Shown in pieces: positions 15,731-24,861 of a stretch of 64,000 nucleotides of DNA. Below the pieces are notes generated by a model. It did no database searches. It was not told where the DNA came from and was given only the letters and a program-made list of their open reading frames with translations. Position numbers and translations under genes: made by a program. The stretch is taken from the NCBI RefSeq assembly GCF_015500095.1, contig NZ_CP062983.1:3534001-3598000 (forward strand), written 5' to 3'. Position 1 is the first letter of the stretch; every line of letters starts with the position of its first letter. This DNA comes from Phototrophicus methaneseepsis. GTDB taxonomy: Bacteria; Chloroflexota; Anaerolineae; Aggregatilineales; Phototrophicaceae.

Positions 15731-15807
15731 GATACTGCCAAGACCCCTCTTAATTAACCGTTTGAGGACGGTTAATTGTGCAAATTGAGGTCAGAAGAGA
15801 CAGTATC
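15731..15807. repeat. Nested inverted repeats next to the tRNA-Pro 3' end
   Basis: A perfect 10-bp dyad AATTAACCGT/ACGGTTAATT with a 6-base loop (15752-15777) lies inside a wider pair GATACTG (15731-15737)/CAGTATC (15801-15807). The outer arm ends three bases from the tRNA. No T run follows on either strand. The position fits arm-type integrase sites or excision-protein sites at attR, or a processing hairpin for the tRNA transcript. Confidence 0.5.
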
Positions 15808-15809
15808 AG

Positions 15810-15883
15810 TCGGGGCGGCGGGATTCGAACCCACGACCTCTTGCACCCCATGCAAGCGCGCTTCCGGGCTGCGCCACGCCCCG
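15810..15883 (-). tRNA. tRNA-Pro (GGG)
   Basis: Full cloverleaf on the minus strand: acceptor CGGGGCG/CGCCCCG, anticodon stem CTTGC/GCAAG with loop ATGGGGT giving anticodon GGG, and T arm GTGGGTTCGAATCCC. The discriminator is A at 15810; CCA is not encoded. Its 3' end points toward the integrase and prophage, as expected for an attachment site inside the tRNA 3' half. Confidence 0.95.
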
Positions 15884-16282
15884 TAGGGTGTGAACAGTAT
15901 AGCAGAATAGGCGCAGTATGGAAGGCTGAGCTCAAGAAAAAAACGCTCAATTTTGCACCTTGTTGGGTGTGATATATGGAATCACTATGGAAATTGAACG
16001 ACTTACATTCAATGACTTGGATTTGATGTAACAAGCATGTTTGTGGTCCGACACGTTTTTTGTTCATGAAAATATGAATTGTGATGAGCTTTGCCGTTGA
16101 TGATGGTACGTTGGTTCAATTCCTGAAGGCTTCACCATAAGCTTGATTGTTTTATGCTATAGTGGATTCTGGAACCGATTGTTGTGTATGTATTTGTAAG
16201 CCGCTCATATTTCGTTTATGACACGGCTGCATAATATGTTTCTTATTCAATCTTCTGACTCCAATCAGGGAGGTAGATCACG
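15884..16282. other. Intergenic region right of tRNA-Pro
   Basis: About 400 bases without a supportable gene. It should contain the tRNA-Pro promoter (minus) and the promoter of the hydrolase gene at 16283. An extended -10 (TGC-TATAGT, 16155-16163) is visible on the plus strand without a clear -35. GGGAGG before 16283 is the ribosome site. Nothing else was recognised. Confidence 0.5.
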
Positions 16283-18409
16283 ATGAGCAGCAGCGCATCT
16301 GTGCCTAAGCCCAGTAATCCTGGGCCGGCCCAAACAGCGATTGCCAATACCAAATCTGTTTATGCCAATATTCGTGTTGGCCCAGGTACGCAGTATCGTG
16401 ATATTGGTGATCTGCGAGATAACTCCCTCTGTGTTTATTATCCCCAAACACGTACAAGTGACAGCTGGTATTGGGTTGAATATAGTGGCGTCAGTGGATG
16501 GGTCTCCGGTAGTGTCGTGGATTTTGAAGCTGTCGTGGGTGGGCCCCCATCAGGCCATACGCCAACGCCTTATGATGGGGCTATTGCCATCTGGCATTGG
16601 AAGGGTGATGGTGTCGCTGAACGAACCATCGAAGAATTAGCAACCAATGTCAAACGACTTGCTCCGAATGTGTCGCAGATCTGGGTCAAGACGAGCGATG
16701 GCCCTTACTGGCAAGGACGGTTTGATTCCAGCAGTATGGCCGTTAATGGAACGTCTGATTTGACACGTTGGGCTGATACCCTAAGTCGCTTTGGCCTGCA
16801 ATTACATGCATGGTGTGTGCCAACAGGCGTCGATATTGAATCTGAGGCACGGATCATCGCTCAGACATGTAATCATCCCGGCGTTAAATCCATGATCCTT
16901 GATGTTGAGCCCTATACGGGTTTCTGGCAGGGTGGGGCAGAAGCTGTGCGTCCATTTATGATGCGCGTGCGCCAGTTGGTTACAAATGCGCGTTTCCATA
17001 TTGGTATGAGCATGGACCCTCGCCCATGGCACTTTTCCAGCATCTATCCAAATGAATGGTATCCCTTTATTGATAGCTTGCATCCGCAGTGCTATTGGCA
17101 GACATTCCGCACGACGCCCGAATACACGCTCCAGCAAATGATGGATACATGGGCTAGCTATGGACGTCCCATTTATTCAGCATTGCAGGGCGACGCAGAC
17201 CTGGAAGGTCAGCGCGAGGCGCATACTCTGGCGACAAAGCGACATGGCAACCTGGGCCTGAGTTGGTGGCGTTACGGCGTGATCTCTCAGTTTGGTGCGG
17301 TCAATACGCCCATTGAAGTGAATCCGGTTGAAGACCCAGACGAAGATAACGATTATTTCGTTGATGAAGTCGTCGTTGTACCTGATGGTCCCGGATTTCG
17401 TAGAGGGACTTATACAGGGAAATCCGAGTTAAGCAGCTATGATGGCACCTGGGGCTGGAAGGTCCTCTACAAAACCACTGAAGTAAATATCAGCAAAGTA
17501 TGGGCTGAGTGGAAGACGACTTTACCGGAATCCGGGCGATATGAGATTGCTACCTTCGTGCCAGCCCGGCATGCGACGACGACCAGAGCGCGCTTTAAAA
17601 TTCATGGTATTCGTGGGACAACCACAGAAGTTGTTGTGGATATTAATCAGTATCAAAATCGTGATCGTTGGGTGACGTTAGGTATCTTTGATCTTGTCAA
17701 AGGTCAGACGAATGCGGGCAAAGTCTTCCTCAATGATGTGACGGGGGAACCTGATAAGGAGATTGCCTTTGATGCAGTTCGCTTCCGGCGGATTTTGACG
17801 GTTCCATCTGGCAATGAGGGCAACACGGGAACGGTTGGCGATGGCCCGGATGTCATTAATGGCGTCAATGTCGCTGATGGTTATGAATCACCTGTGGGTA
17901 CCAATGTCGAACGTGCCAGTACCCAGGTTTGGCCTTCAGGTTGGCTTGATGCCAGCCCTTATGCTCAGTTGTACTTCGTCGGTACGCCGAGCGAAGCCTA
18001 CCACACTGGAGCAGATCTCAACTTTGGTCGCCCATATGAGGACCTTGGTATGCCTGTCTATGCGACGGCCAGCGGCGTTGTGGTGTATCAGGCATCACTG
18101 CGGCCCTGGGGGAATGTGACCATTATACGCCACGATCCTCTTAAGCAGCCAACAGGCAAAGTATATTACAGTCGCTATGGGCATATGCAGAACGTCAGCG
18201 TCGCTGTTGGCGCGCGTGTGCGGCGGGGCCAACAGATTGGCGAGATCGGTAATGGAGAAGGCCGTTATGTGCCTCATCTTCACTTCGATATTGTGGGGAC
18301 GACTATTCTTGTATCGAGCCCAGGGGATTGGCCGGGCACGGACCTGGCCCGCCTGAAGAAGCATTATCTGGATCCAAAGCTGTTTATCCAGCAAAATCGC
18401 CCAGGATAG
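16283..18409 (+). CDS. SH3b / TIM-barrel / golvesin-like / M23 cell-wall hydrolase
   Basis: 708-residue modular protein. An SH3b domain (about 22-88) is followed by a TIM-barrel-like region (about 95-345) with an acidic LDVEPY strand end. A golvesin C-terminal-like beta-sandwich (about 395-505) and a LytM/M23 endopeptidase (about 565-705) follow, the latter with its zinc residues visible (HTGAD and HLHFD). M23 enzymes cut peptide cross-links of the wall. No signal peptide is seen after the ATG, which has a strong GGGAGG site. It stands alone just outside the prophage boundary and shares the SH3b plus barrel design with the prophage lysin, so phage origin is possible. A hairpin terminator follows. 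Confidence 0.75.
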   Translation: MSSSASVPKPSNPGPAQTAIANTKSVYANIRVGPGTQYRDIGDLRDNSLCVYYPQTRTSDSWYWVEYSGVSGWVSGSVVDFEAVVGGPPSGHTPTPYDGAIAIWHWKGDGVAERTIEELATNVKRLAPNVSQIWVKTSDGPYWQGRFDSSSMAVNGTSDLTRWADTLSRFGLQLHAWCVPTGVDIESEARIIAQTCNHPGVKSMILDVEPYTGFWQGGAEAVRPFMMRVRQLVTNARFHIGMSMDPRPWHFSSIYPNEWYPFIDSLHPQCYWQTFRTTPEYTLQQMMDTWASYGRPIYSALQGDADLEGQREAHTLATKRHGNLGLSWWRYGVISQFGAVNTPIEVNPVEDPDEDNDYFVDEVVVVPDGPGFRRGTYTGKSELSSYDGTWGWKVLYKTTEVNISKVWAEWKTTLPESGRYEIATFVPARHATTTRARFKIHGIRGTTTEVVVDINQYQNRDRWVTLGIFDLVKGQTNAGKVFLNDVTGEPDKEIAFDAVRFRRILTVPSGNEGNTGTVGDGPDVINGVNVADGYESPVGTNVERASTQVWPSGWLDASPYAQLYFVGTPSEAYHTGADLNFGRPYEDLGMPVYATASGVVVYQASLRPWGNVTIIRHDPLKQPTGKVYYSRYGHMQNVSVAVGARVRRGQQIGEIGNGEGRYVPHLHFDIVGTTILVSSPGDWPGTDLARLKKHYLDPKLFIQQNRPG

Positions 18410-18444
18410 CCGCCTATGCGGTTTATGTGCCTGATGGTAAATGA

Positions 18445-18474
18445 AAAAGCGGCCCATGACATGAGGCCGCTTTT
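18445..18474. terminator. Bidirectional terminator
   Basis: Stem AAAAGCGGCC/GGCCGCTTTT with a 10-base loop between two convergent genes; T-rich tails on both strands. Confidence 0.8.
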
Positions 18475-18512
18475 CAATTCTTTTGTTGATGCAGTTGCCA
18501 GGAACTTTTAGC

Positions 18513-18842
18513 CTAGAATAGGCCCCAGTCGCTGGCTGCACCTTCTTCCATCATGCTAGGGTCCCACATTTCCATACCCATTTCGATGGTGGTTGGCACG
18601 CCAAGGTAATCTTGAGCCGTGCGGCGAGTTTGTTCCAGCAGTTGAGGTGCATATGGACAGAAGGGTGTCGTCATAATCATGATGATATGCGTGCTTTCGT
18701 CCCGTATGTCGATGTCGCGTATCAAACCCAGTTCAATGACGTTCATGCCAATTTCTGGATCAACGACAGCGCGCAGTGCTTCCCGAACCCCGTCTTCTTT
18801 CTTCAGTTCAACATTGCTCATCGTCGCAAGTCTTTCGTGCAT
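18513..18842 (-). CDS. MIP18/DUF59 family Fe-S assembly protein (SufT-like)
   Basis: 109-residue member of the MIP18/DUF59 family, small proteins that help mature iron-sulfur proteins. The family pattern VVDPEIGMNVIELGLIRDI (about residues 26-44) and the conserved Cys in TTPFCPYAP (about 62) are present. The start is either ATG 18842 or ATG 18821; neither has a clear ribosome site. It faces away from the suf operon across a 500-base gap, so the two are divergently transcribed and may share control. The role is inferred from the family and the suf neighbourhood. Confidence 0.8.
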   Translation of the reverse strand: MHERLATMSNVELKKEDGVREALRAVVDPEIGMNVIELGLIRDIDIRDESTHIIMIMTTPFCPYAPQLLEQTRRTAQDYLGVPTTIEMGMEMWDPSMMEEGAASDWGLF

Positions 18843-19350
18843 ATTTGCCGCAATTTAGGAAAGCGTAGCACAGCGGCATAGCGAAGTCAATTTTAATCAT
18901 ACATATCTGATTAAATTCAATCCACTGTTTGTTAGCTTGCAAGCCAAAAGACATATGACCCCATGTCTCACCTCAATAGATAGGTGTTTATCGTTGATGC
19001 TTCCATTACTCAGTACTGTTGAATGATCTACCTACTATTGAAGACCTGCTGTTAAAGACATATAAGATGACCTTGTAAAAACCGTTGGAAATCGTAAGAA
19101 TGCCCTCTGTGTATCCGTCGAAAAATAAAGACGAAGACAAAAATCAGCGTGCAGTTTATAGGCACAATCTATGTCCTCCTCAGCTAAGTGCATTCCAAAC
19201 TGATATACGATCTCCATTAATAAGTAAGATCAGTATCATAATTATTGACACTCATATAGGGGCCTGTTATACTGGCTACTCTATTAACCGGAGGGTATGG
19301 ATAATTTTTAACCGTCTTTAAAAACATATGAGAGAAAGGCCATATTCCAC
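18843..19350. other. Divergent regulatory region upstream of suf
   Basis: About 508 bases without a convincing gene. It holds the strong sufC promoter at 19245-19273 and the unseen promoter of the SufT-like gene. AT-rich sequence and short partial dyads are present, but no clear binding-site consensus. Short plus-strand frames here begin with weak starts and have no ribosome site, so they were left out. Confidence 0.5.
19245..19273 (+). promoter_or_regulatory. Consensus sigma70 promoter of the suf operon
   Basis: TTGACA (19245-19250), 17-base spacer, TATACT (19268-19273). Transcription would begin near 19280, leaving a leader of about 70 bases before the sufC ATG at 19351. Confidence 0.8.
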
Positions 19351-20133
19351 ATGGCAGCAGAACTGCAAATTCGTAATTTGCATGCACAGGTAGAAGGCGA
19401 TGAGAAGCCAATCCTGCGAGGCGTTAACCTGACCATTCGTCAGGGCGAAGTACATGCGTTAATGGGGCCGAACGGCTCCGGTAAGAGCACACTTGCGAAT
19501 GTGCTCATGGGCAACCCAACGTATGAAGTGACGGACGGCGAAATCATCTTTGATGGCAAGGATTTGTTGGAGATGGAGCCGGATGAGCGCAGCCGTGCAG
19601 GCCTGTTCCTGGCATTCCAGTATCCTGTGTCAATCCCAGGTGTGACACTGGCGAACTTTTTGCGTCATGCTGTGAATGCTCGTCTCAAGGACGATGACCC
19701 GGATACGAAGGGCATGCCGATCCCGCAGTTTACGCGTATGATGCGTGATAAGATGGATATGCTCGGCATTGATCACAGCTTTGCTGCACGTTATCTGAAT
19801 GAAGGCTTTAGCGGCGGTGAGAAGAAGCGCGCCGAGGTCATGCAGATGGCCGTCCTGGAACCCAAAATTACCGTTCTGGATGAGACAGATTCCGGCCTGG
19901 ATATTGACGCGCTGCGTATCGTCGCTGAAGGTGTTAGCAAGCTGACCGGCCCCAGCATGGGCGCACTTGTGATTACCCACTATCAGCGCATGCTGAATTA
20001 CATCAAGCCGGATTATGTACATGTGATGTTCCAGGGCCAGATTGTCGAGAGTGGCGGCCCAGAACTTGCGTTACAATTGGAAGAGAACGGTTACGATTGG
20101 ATCCGCGAGAAATACTCAGTTGCCCAATCATAA
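19351..20133 (+). CDS. sufC: Fe-S cluster assembly ATPase SufC
   Basis: ABC-type ATPase of the SUF iron-sulfur assembly machine; forms the SufBC2D scaffold complex in the cytoplasm. 260 residues, standard size. Walker A GPNGSGKST (39-47), signature GFSGGEKKRAE (about 153-163) and Walker B ending LDETDSGLD (about 176-184) are intact. It is first in the sufC-sufB-sufD operon behind a consensus promoter, with AGAAAGG upstream of the ATG. The order C-B-D is usual for SUF operons of many phyla. Confidence 0.96.
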   Translation: MAAELQIRNLHAQVEGDEKPILRGVNLTIRQGEVHALMGPNGSGKSTLANVLMGNPTYEVTDGEIIFDGKDLLEMEPDERSRAGLFLAFQYPVSIPGVTLANFLRHAVNARLKDDDPDTKGMPIPQFTRMMRDKMDMLGIDHSFAARYLNEGFSGGEKKRAEVMQMAVLEPKITVLDETDSGLDIDALRIVAEGVSKLTGPSMGALVITHYQRMLNYIKPDYVHVMFQGQIVESGGPELALQLEENGYDWIREKYSVAQS

Positions 20134-20217
20134 ACATGTATTCTGAGCGGGCACCGCAAATGGCGCCACAAGCAAGACAGCAAAAATCGTACGGTGCTGA
20201 ATAAATAGGGGAACACC

Positions 20218-21666
20218 ATGGTCGACTATGTACCAAGTGATAAGCAGCTTACCGATGAAGAGCAAGCGCTCAAAGCATTAAATCGCTCTTATGAAGAAGC
20301 TTACGGCTTCTATGATGATGATGTGCAATATAACTTTAAGGCGCAAAAGGGCCTTAATGAAGAAATTGTGCGTCAGATCAGCGCAATGAAGAATGAACCC
20401 GAGTGGATGACGGAGATCCGCGTTAAGGCGTATCACACATTCCTCGAAAAACCCACGCCGCAATGGGGTGGTAACCTCAATGATATTGACTACGATAACA
20501 TTTACTACTACGTCCGTGCAATGGACAAGGGTGGTAAAAGCTGGGATGAAGTCCCGCCGGAGATTAAAGATACCTTTGATCGCCTCGGCATCCCGGAAGC
20601 TGAACAGAAGTACCTACAGGGTGTTTCCGCCCAGTACGATAGCGAATCTGTCTATCATAACATCCGCGAAGACCTGGAATCTAAGGGCGTTATTTTCCTT
20701 GATATGGATAGCGGCCTGCGCGAACATCCTGAGATCGTCAAAGAATACTTCGGGTCCGTCATTCCTTACGATGACAACAAATTCGCCGCATTGAACACGG
20801 CTGTTTGGTCGGGTGGTAGCTTCATTTATGTACCGCCTGGTGTCCATGTGGAAATGCCGCTTCAGGCTTACTTCCGCATCAATACCCAGAACATGGGCCA
20901 GTTTGAACGGACGCTCATCATCGTTGATGAAGGCGCTTATGTTCATTATGTAGAGGGCTGTACCGCGCCGATCTATAGCAGCGACAGCCTCCATAGCGCG
21001 GTCGTTGAAATCTTCGTTAAAGAAGGTGGCCGCTGCCGTTATACGACCATTCAGAACTGGTCGAATAATGTTTACAACCTCGTGACCAAGCGCGCCGTTG
21101 CTGAAAAGAACGCTACGATGGAATGGGTTGATGGTAACCTGGGCAGCCGTCTGACGATGAAATACCCGGCGGTTATCCTCAAGGGCGAAGGTGCTCATGG
21201 TGAAGTGCTTTCCATTGCCTTTGCAGGCAAGGGCCAGCATCAGGATGCTGGTGCTAAGATTACCCACCTGGCACCCAACACCACCAGCCAGATCATCAGC
21301 AAATCAATCAGCAAGGATAGTGGTCGCGCGAGCTACCGTGGCCTGCTGAAGATCGCAGATGGCGCTGAAAACTGCAAGAGCAATGTGGTTTGCGATGCGC
21401 TGCTGCTGGATGAAGAAAGTCGCTCGGATACATATCCTACCATCGAGATTGAAGCAGAACACGTGACGATGGGCCATGAAGCTTCTGTCAGCAAGATTGG
21501 TGAAGACCAGCTCTTCTACCTGATGAGCCGTGGCCTGAGCGAAGACGAAGCCAATGCGATGATCGTCAATGGCTTCCTGGAGCCGTTGGTGAAGGAACTG
21601 CCGATGGAATACGCGCTGGAACTCAATCGTTTGATCCAGATTCAGCTTGAAGGCTCGATTGGCTAA
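20218..21666 (+). CDS. sufB: Fe-S cluster scaffold protein SufB
   Basis: 482-residue SufB, the scaffold subunit on which clusters are built together with SufC and SufD. The length and the whole beta-helix core match the family; conserved blocks such as [30 protein letters not shown] and [23 protein letters not shown] (shown here in part) are recognisable. The C-terminal Cys/Glu-rich region thought to hold the nascent cluster is present. AGGGG precedes the ATG. The gap after sufC is 84 bases and carries no terminator. Confidence 0.96.
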   Translation: MVDYVPSDKQLTDEEQALKALNRSYEEAYGFYDDDVQYNFKAQKGLNEEIVRQISAMKNEPEWMTEIRVKAYHTFLEKPTPQWGGNLNDIDYDNIYYYVRAMDKGGKSWDEVPPEIKDTFDRLGIPEAEQKYLQGVSAQYDSESVYHNIREDLESKGVIFLDMDSGLREHPEIVKEYFGSVIPYDDNKFAALNTAVWSGGSFIYVPPGVHVEMPLQAYFRINTQNMGQFERTLIIVDEGAYVHYVEGCTAPIYSSDSLHSAVVEIFVKEGGRCRYTTIQNWSNNVYNLVTKRAVAEKNATMEWVDGNLGSRLTMKYPAVILKGEGAHGEVLSIAFAGKGQHQDAGAKITHLAPNTTSQIISKSISKDSGRASYRGLLKIADGAENCKSNVVCDALLLDEESRSDTYPTIEIEAEHVTMGHEASVSKIGEDQLFYLMSRGLSEDEANAMIVNGFLEPLVKELPMEYALELNRLIQIQLEGSIG

Positions 21667-21692
21667 CGCCGGATCGGCTCGACTTGCATGAT

Positions 21693-21722
21693 ACAGAGTG
21701 TGCTTTGATAGGTGCACTCTGT
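21693..21722 (+). terminator. Intercistronic hairpin between sufB and sufD
   Basis: ACAGAGTG/CACTCTGT stem with a 14-base loop followed by only TTT. A weak attenuator or mRNA-processing hairpin rather than a full terminator. Confidence 0.35.
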
Positions 21723-21747
21723 TTACAGATAAAGGAGTAAACAAGGG

Positions 21748-23079
21748 GTGGTCGTACAGAGACGCTCAAGAGTTGATAACCAACCCAAATATACTCGCGC
21801 CGATGTTGAAGCGCTCGTTAGCCAGTATGATGAACCGCAATGGCTGAGTGATTTTCGCTTTGAGGCGTGGGACTTGTATGAAAGCTTGCCGATGCCGGGC
21901 CACGAAGAAGAGTGGCGCCGCACGGATTATAGCCACATTCAGTGGCAGGATGCTTCTAACAAGATAGTGCCCAATGGCGCGACTGTGGACACTGTGCCGC
22001 AGAAGAACCTGGAACCGCTTGTTGGTGGTCAGCAGGGTGGTTTGTTGGTCTTCGTAGATGGTAAATTGGTCCAGAATGACGTCGCGGATGAATTGATCCA
22101 GCAGGGCGTGGTTTTTAAGGACCTGCATACGGCGCTGAAGGAAAATGAAGAGATCGTGCGCGAATACTTCATGACCCAGGCCGTGAAGCCAACAGATGGT
22201 AAGTTTGCGGCGCTGCATGGTGCGCTGTGGGATCATGGCGTTGTGCTCTATGTGCCTAAGAACAAGGCCATTGAACAGCCGCTGCATGTGGTTATGTACA
22301 ATACCAAAGATGGCAGCCATCTGGCTCATATGCTGGTTGTCATTGGAGAAAACGCTCAGGCAACACTGCAAGTCGATTATGCATCTGCGGATGGCAGCAC
22401 CAATTCGGCTTATATCGGTGCGACAGAGCTTATTGTTGGCGATGCTGCAAATCTGCGCTATGTGGCCCTACAAGAGTGGAATCGCCAGACCTACGAGTTC
22501 AGCCATCAGCGCGCCATGGTTGGCCGCGATGCAAACCTGGACTGGGTCATCGGTAACATGGGTACCCGCCTGACGAAAGCCTTCATTGAGGTGGATATCG
22601 TCGGTGCCGGGTCGAACGCTCGTGTTTCTGGTTTCTTCTTCGCGGATAAAGACCAGTTCTTCGACCTCGATACCCAGCAGAACCACAATGCACCACTGAC
22701 CACATCAGACTTGCTATTCAAGGGTGCTGCGAAAGATCATGCGCGTACCTTATGGCAGGGTATGATTAAATCATTGCCGAAGATGCAGAAAATTGATGGC
22801 TATCAGGTTTGCCGCAACCTGGTTCTGAGCCCAGATGCGCGGATGGATAGCATCCCTGGCCTTGAGATTGAGGCAGATGATGTTATGTGTTCCCATGCGG
22901 CGACCTTTGGCACGCTGGAAGAGGAACTGCTTTACTATCTCATGAGTCGTGGTATTCCGCGCCCAGAAGCTCAGTTGATGATTATCGATGGCTTCTTTGA
23001 CGAATTGTTGCAGCGTATCCCTTTCGAACGTGTGCGGGAGCGCCTACAATCTGAAATTGAGGCCAAAATTCTAGGCTAA
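21748..23079 (+). CDS. sufD: Fe-S cluster assembly protein SufD
   Basis: 443-residue SufD, partner of SufB in the SufBC2D scaffold. The GTG start follows AGGAG by ten bases. The C-terminal region carries the family blocks DARMDSIPGLEIEADDV and CSHAAT, the latter including the His that helps iron entry in studied SufD proteins, and ends with the usual YYLMSRG helix. A strong terminator follows at 23101-23131, so sufCBD form one transcript and sufS-sufU a second or a readthrough unit. Confidence 0.94.
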   Translation: MVVQRRSRVDNQPKYTRADVEALVSQYDEPQWLSDFRFEAWDLYESLPMPGHEEEWRRTDYSHIQWQDASNKIVPNGATVDTVPQKNLEPLVGGQQGGLLVFVDGKLVQNDVADELIQQGVVFKDLHTALKENEEIVREYFMTQAVKPTDGKFAALHGALWDHGVVLYVPKNKAIEQPLHVVMYNTKDGSHLAHMLVVIGENAQATLQVDYASADGSTNSAYIGATELIVGDAANLRYVALQEWNRQTYEFSHQRAMVGRDANLDWVIGNMGTRLTKAFIEVDIVGAGSNARVSGFFFADKDQFFDLDTQQNHNAPLTTSDLLFKGAAKDHARTLWQGMIKSLPKMQKIDGYQVCRNLVLSPDARMDSIPGLEIEADDVMCSHAATFGTLEEELLYYLMSRGIPRPEAQLMIIDGFFDELLQRIPFERVRERLQSEIEAKILG

Positions 23080-23100
23080 ACATCATCTCGTGTAATGATA

Positions 23101-23130
23101 AAAGGCGCGCCATAATAAAGACGCGCCTTT
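23101..23130 (+). terminator. Rho-independent terminator after sufD
   Basis: 9-bp perfect stem AAAGGCGCG/CGCGCCTTT followed by TTGTGTTT. It splits the suf region into two units. Confidence 0.8.
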
Positions 23131-23194
23131 TGTGTTTCAGTACATTGAGTTTATATCGCAACAGGTGATTGTTGTTATATCAAGGACCAGCTTC

Positions 23195-24448
23195 ATGTTG
23201 AATCATCCCAAATATCCCTATGATATTGCGTCTATACGGGCAGATTTCCCTATTCTGAATCAGGACCATCATGATGGGGTTCCGCTCGTTTACCTGGATA
23301 ATGCAGCTTCCAGCCAGAAGCCGCGCCAGGTCCTGGATGTGTTGGACCAATATTATCGTCAATACAATGCCAATGTGCATCGTGGTATTCACAAGTTGAG
23401 CGAAGAAGCGACAGCCGCTTATGAAGATGCACGCAAGAAGGTGCGGCGCTTTATTAATGCGAACAGCCGCCGAGAAGTTATCTATACACGTGGTACGACA
23501 GAGAGTATCAATCTTGTCGCGCAGACCTGGGGACGGACGCACTTAAAGGCTGGGGACGTCGTCCTTTCGACCCAGATGGAACACCACGCCAACATTGTCC
23601 CCTGGCAGATGTTAGCTGCTGAGCGCAACATCATTGTGAAGTATGTTCCCATACTGCCAGACGGTACCCTGGATATGGAAGCTTACGGCCATATGCTTCA
23701 TGATGAGCCAGTTAAGCTCGTTGCTGTTGCACATGTGTCGAATGTGCTCGGTACTGTGAACCCTATTGAGGAGATGGCACGCCTTGCTCATGAAAATGGG
23801 GCATTAATTCTCGTTGACGCGGCCCAGAGTGTGCCGCATATGCCAGTTGATGTGCAGGCATTAGATGTCGATTTCCTGGCGTTTAGTTCTCACAAAATGG
23901 CTGGCCCAACAGGTATTGGCATCTTATATGGTAAACGTGCCTTGCTAGAAGATATGCCACCCTGGATGGGGGGTGGCGATATGATTTCTACCGTCACTTT
24001 TGAAGGTAGTACGTGGAATGGTCTGCCTTATAAGTTTGAGGCGGGTACACCGAGCATTGCGGAAGCGATTGGCCTGGGTGCTGCTGTTGATTATCTGATG
24101 GCGCTTGGCATGGAGCATATTCATGCCCACGAACAAGCCATTACGGAATATGCGCTGGAGCGACTGGCCGAAGTGCCCGGCGTCACGGTGTTTGGCCCGG
24201 ATGCAGGTCAAAAAGGCGCGGTAGCTGCCTTTGCTGTTGAGGGGGCTCATGCCCATGATGTGGCTCAATTGCTGGATGCTGAAGGCGTTGCGGTACGTGC
24301 TGGGCACCATTGTGCGATGCCACTCCATAGTGTGCTCAATGTGGCGGCGACCTCACGAGCAAGTTTTTATCTTTATAATACGTTTGATGAAGTCGATGTA
24401 CTCGTCAACGCACTCTATGTCGTTAAGAACACCTTAGTTAGAGGGTAA
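23195..24448 (+). CDS. sufS: Cysteine desulfurase SufS
   Basis: PLP-dependent class V aminotransferase that takes sulfur from cysteine for SUF assembly. 417 residues from the ATG at 23195, chosen for its AAGGA site; the frame opens 63 bases earlier but that part is not family-like. The PLP Lys sits in SSHKMAGPTG (about residue 232) and the sulfur-accepting Cys in AGHHCAMPLH (about 372), the group II pattern. sufU follows seven bases downstream, as in SUF systems where SufU takes the persulfide. Confidence 0.95.
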   Translation: MLNHPKYPYDIASIRADFPILNQDHHDGVPLVYLDNAASSQKPRQVLDVLDQYYRQYNANVHRGIHKLSEEATAAYEDARKKVRRFINANSRREVIYTRGTTESINLVAQTWGRTHLKAGDVVLSTQMEHHANIVPWQMLAAERNIIVKYVPILPDGTLDMEAYGHMLHDEPVKLVAVAHVSNVLGTVNPIEEMARLAHENGALILVDAAQSVPHMPVDVQALDVDFLAFSSHKMAGPTGIGILYGKRALLEDMPPWMGGGDMISTVTFEGSTWNGLPYKFEAGTPSIAEAIGLGAAVDYLMALGMEHIHAHEQAITEYALERLAEVPGVTVFGPDAGQKGAVAAFAVEGAHAHDVAQLLDAEGVAVRAGHHCAMPLHSVLNVAATSRASFYLYNTFDEVDVLVNALYVVKNTLVRG

Positions 24449-24454
24449 ACCGCG

Positions 24455-24859
24455 ATGCATGATATTTACCGTGAGCTCATTCTGGACCATGCACAATATC
24501 GTCGTAATTGGGGCCTGCTTGATCCGAACGATTTTGATCACGAAGAGCATAATCCGCTTTGTGGGGATCATCTGCATTTAACAATGCGTGTTGATGACGA
24601 AGGTATCATCCGAGAAGTTGGTTGGGATGGCTCTGGTTGTGCGATCAGTCAGGCTTCGGCCTCCATGTTGGGGGAGCGATTGGTTGGTATGCCACTGGCA
24701 GAAGCGCGCAAGATCAATAAGCAGGATATCCTCGATGAAATTGGTATTCCGCTGACGATTAATCGTGTGAAGTGTGCATTACTCTCGCTAAAGGTCCTCA
24801 TTGTCGGTTCGCTTGGGCAGGGTGAATGGGAGCGGATTGAAGATGAGGAAGACGACTAG
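24455..24859 (+). CDS. sufU: Zinc-dependent sulfurtransferase SufU
   Basis: 134-residue SufU, which accepts persulfide sulfur from SufS using a zinc-bound cysteine. The three conserved cysteines are in NPLCGDH, GSGCAIS and RVKCALL, with the family Asp also present, so the metal site is complete. It starts seven bases after sufS and ends three bases before the Rieske gene. It is the zinc-type SufU rather than the scaffold IscU, as shown by the insert around SASMLGERL. Confidence 0.93.
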   Translation: MHDIYRELILDHAQYRRNWGLLDPNDFDHEEHNPLCGDHLHLTMRVDDEGIIREVGWDGSGCAISQASASMLGERLVGMPLAEARKINKQDILDEIGIPLTINRVKCALLSLKVLIVGSLGQGEWERIEDEEDD

Positions 24860-24861
24860 TT

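Noticed and set aside
15778-15972. 64-residue plus-strand reading frame across tRNA-Pro
   Set aside because: It runs antisense through a complete tRNA and has no ribosome site. It is a chance frame, although frames of this kind are sometimes annotated as proteins.
19085-19321. Short plus-strand frame in the suf upstream region
   Set aside because: TTG start with no ribosome site, and it covers the consensus suf promoter. A four-residue frame after GGAGG near 19290 is too close to its ribosome site to count as a leader peptide.
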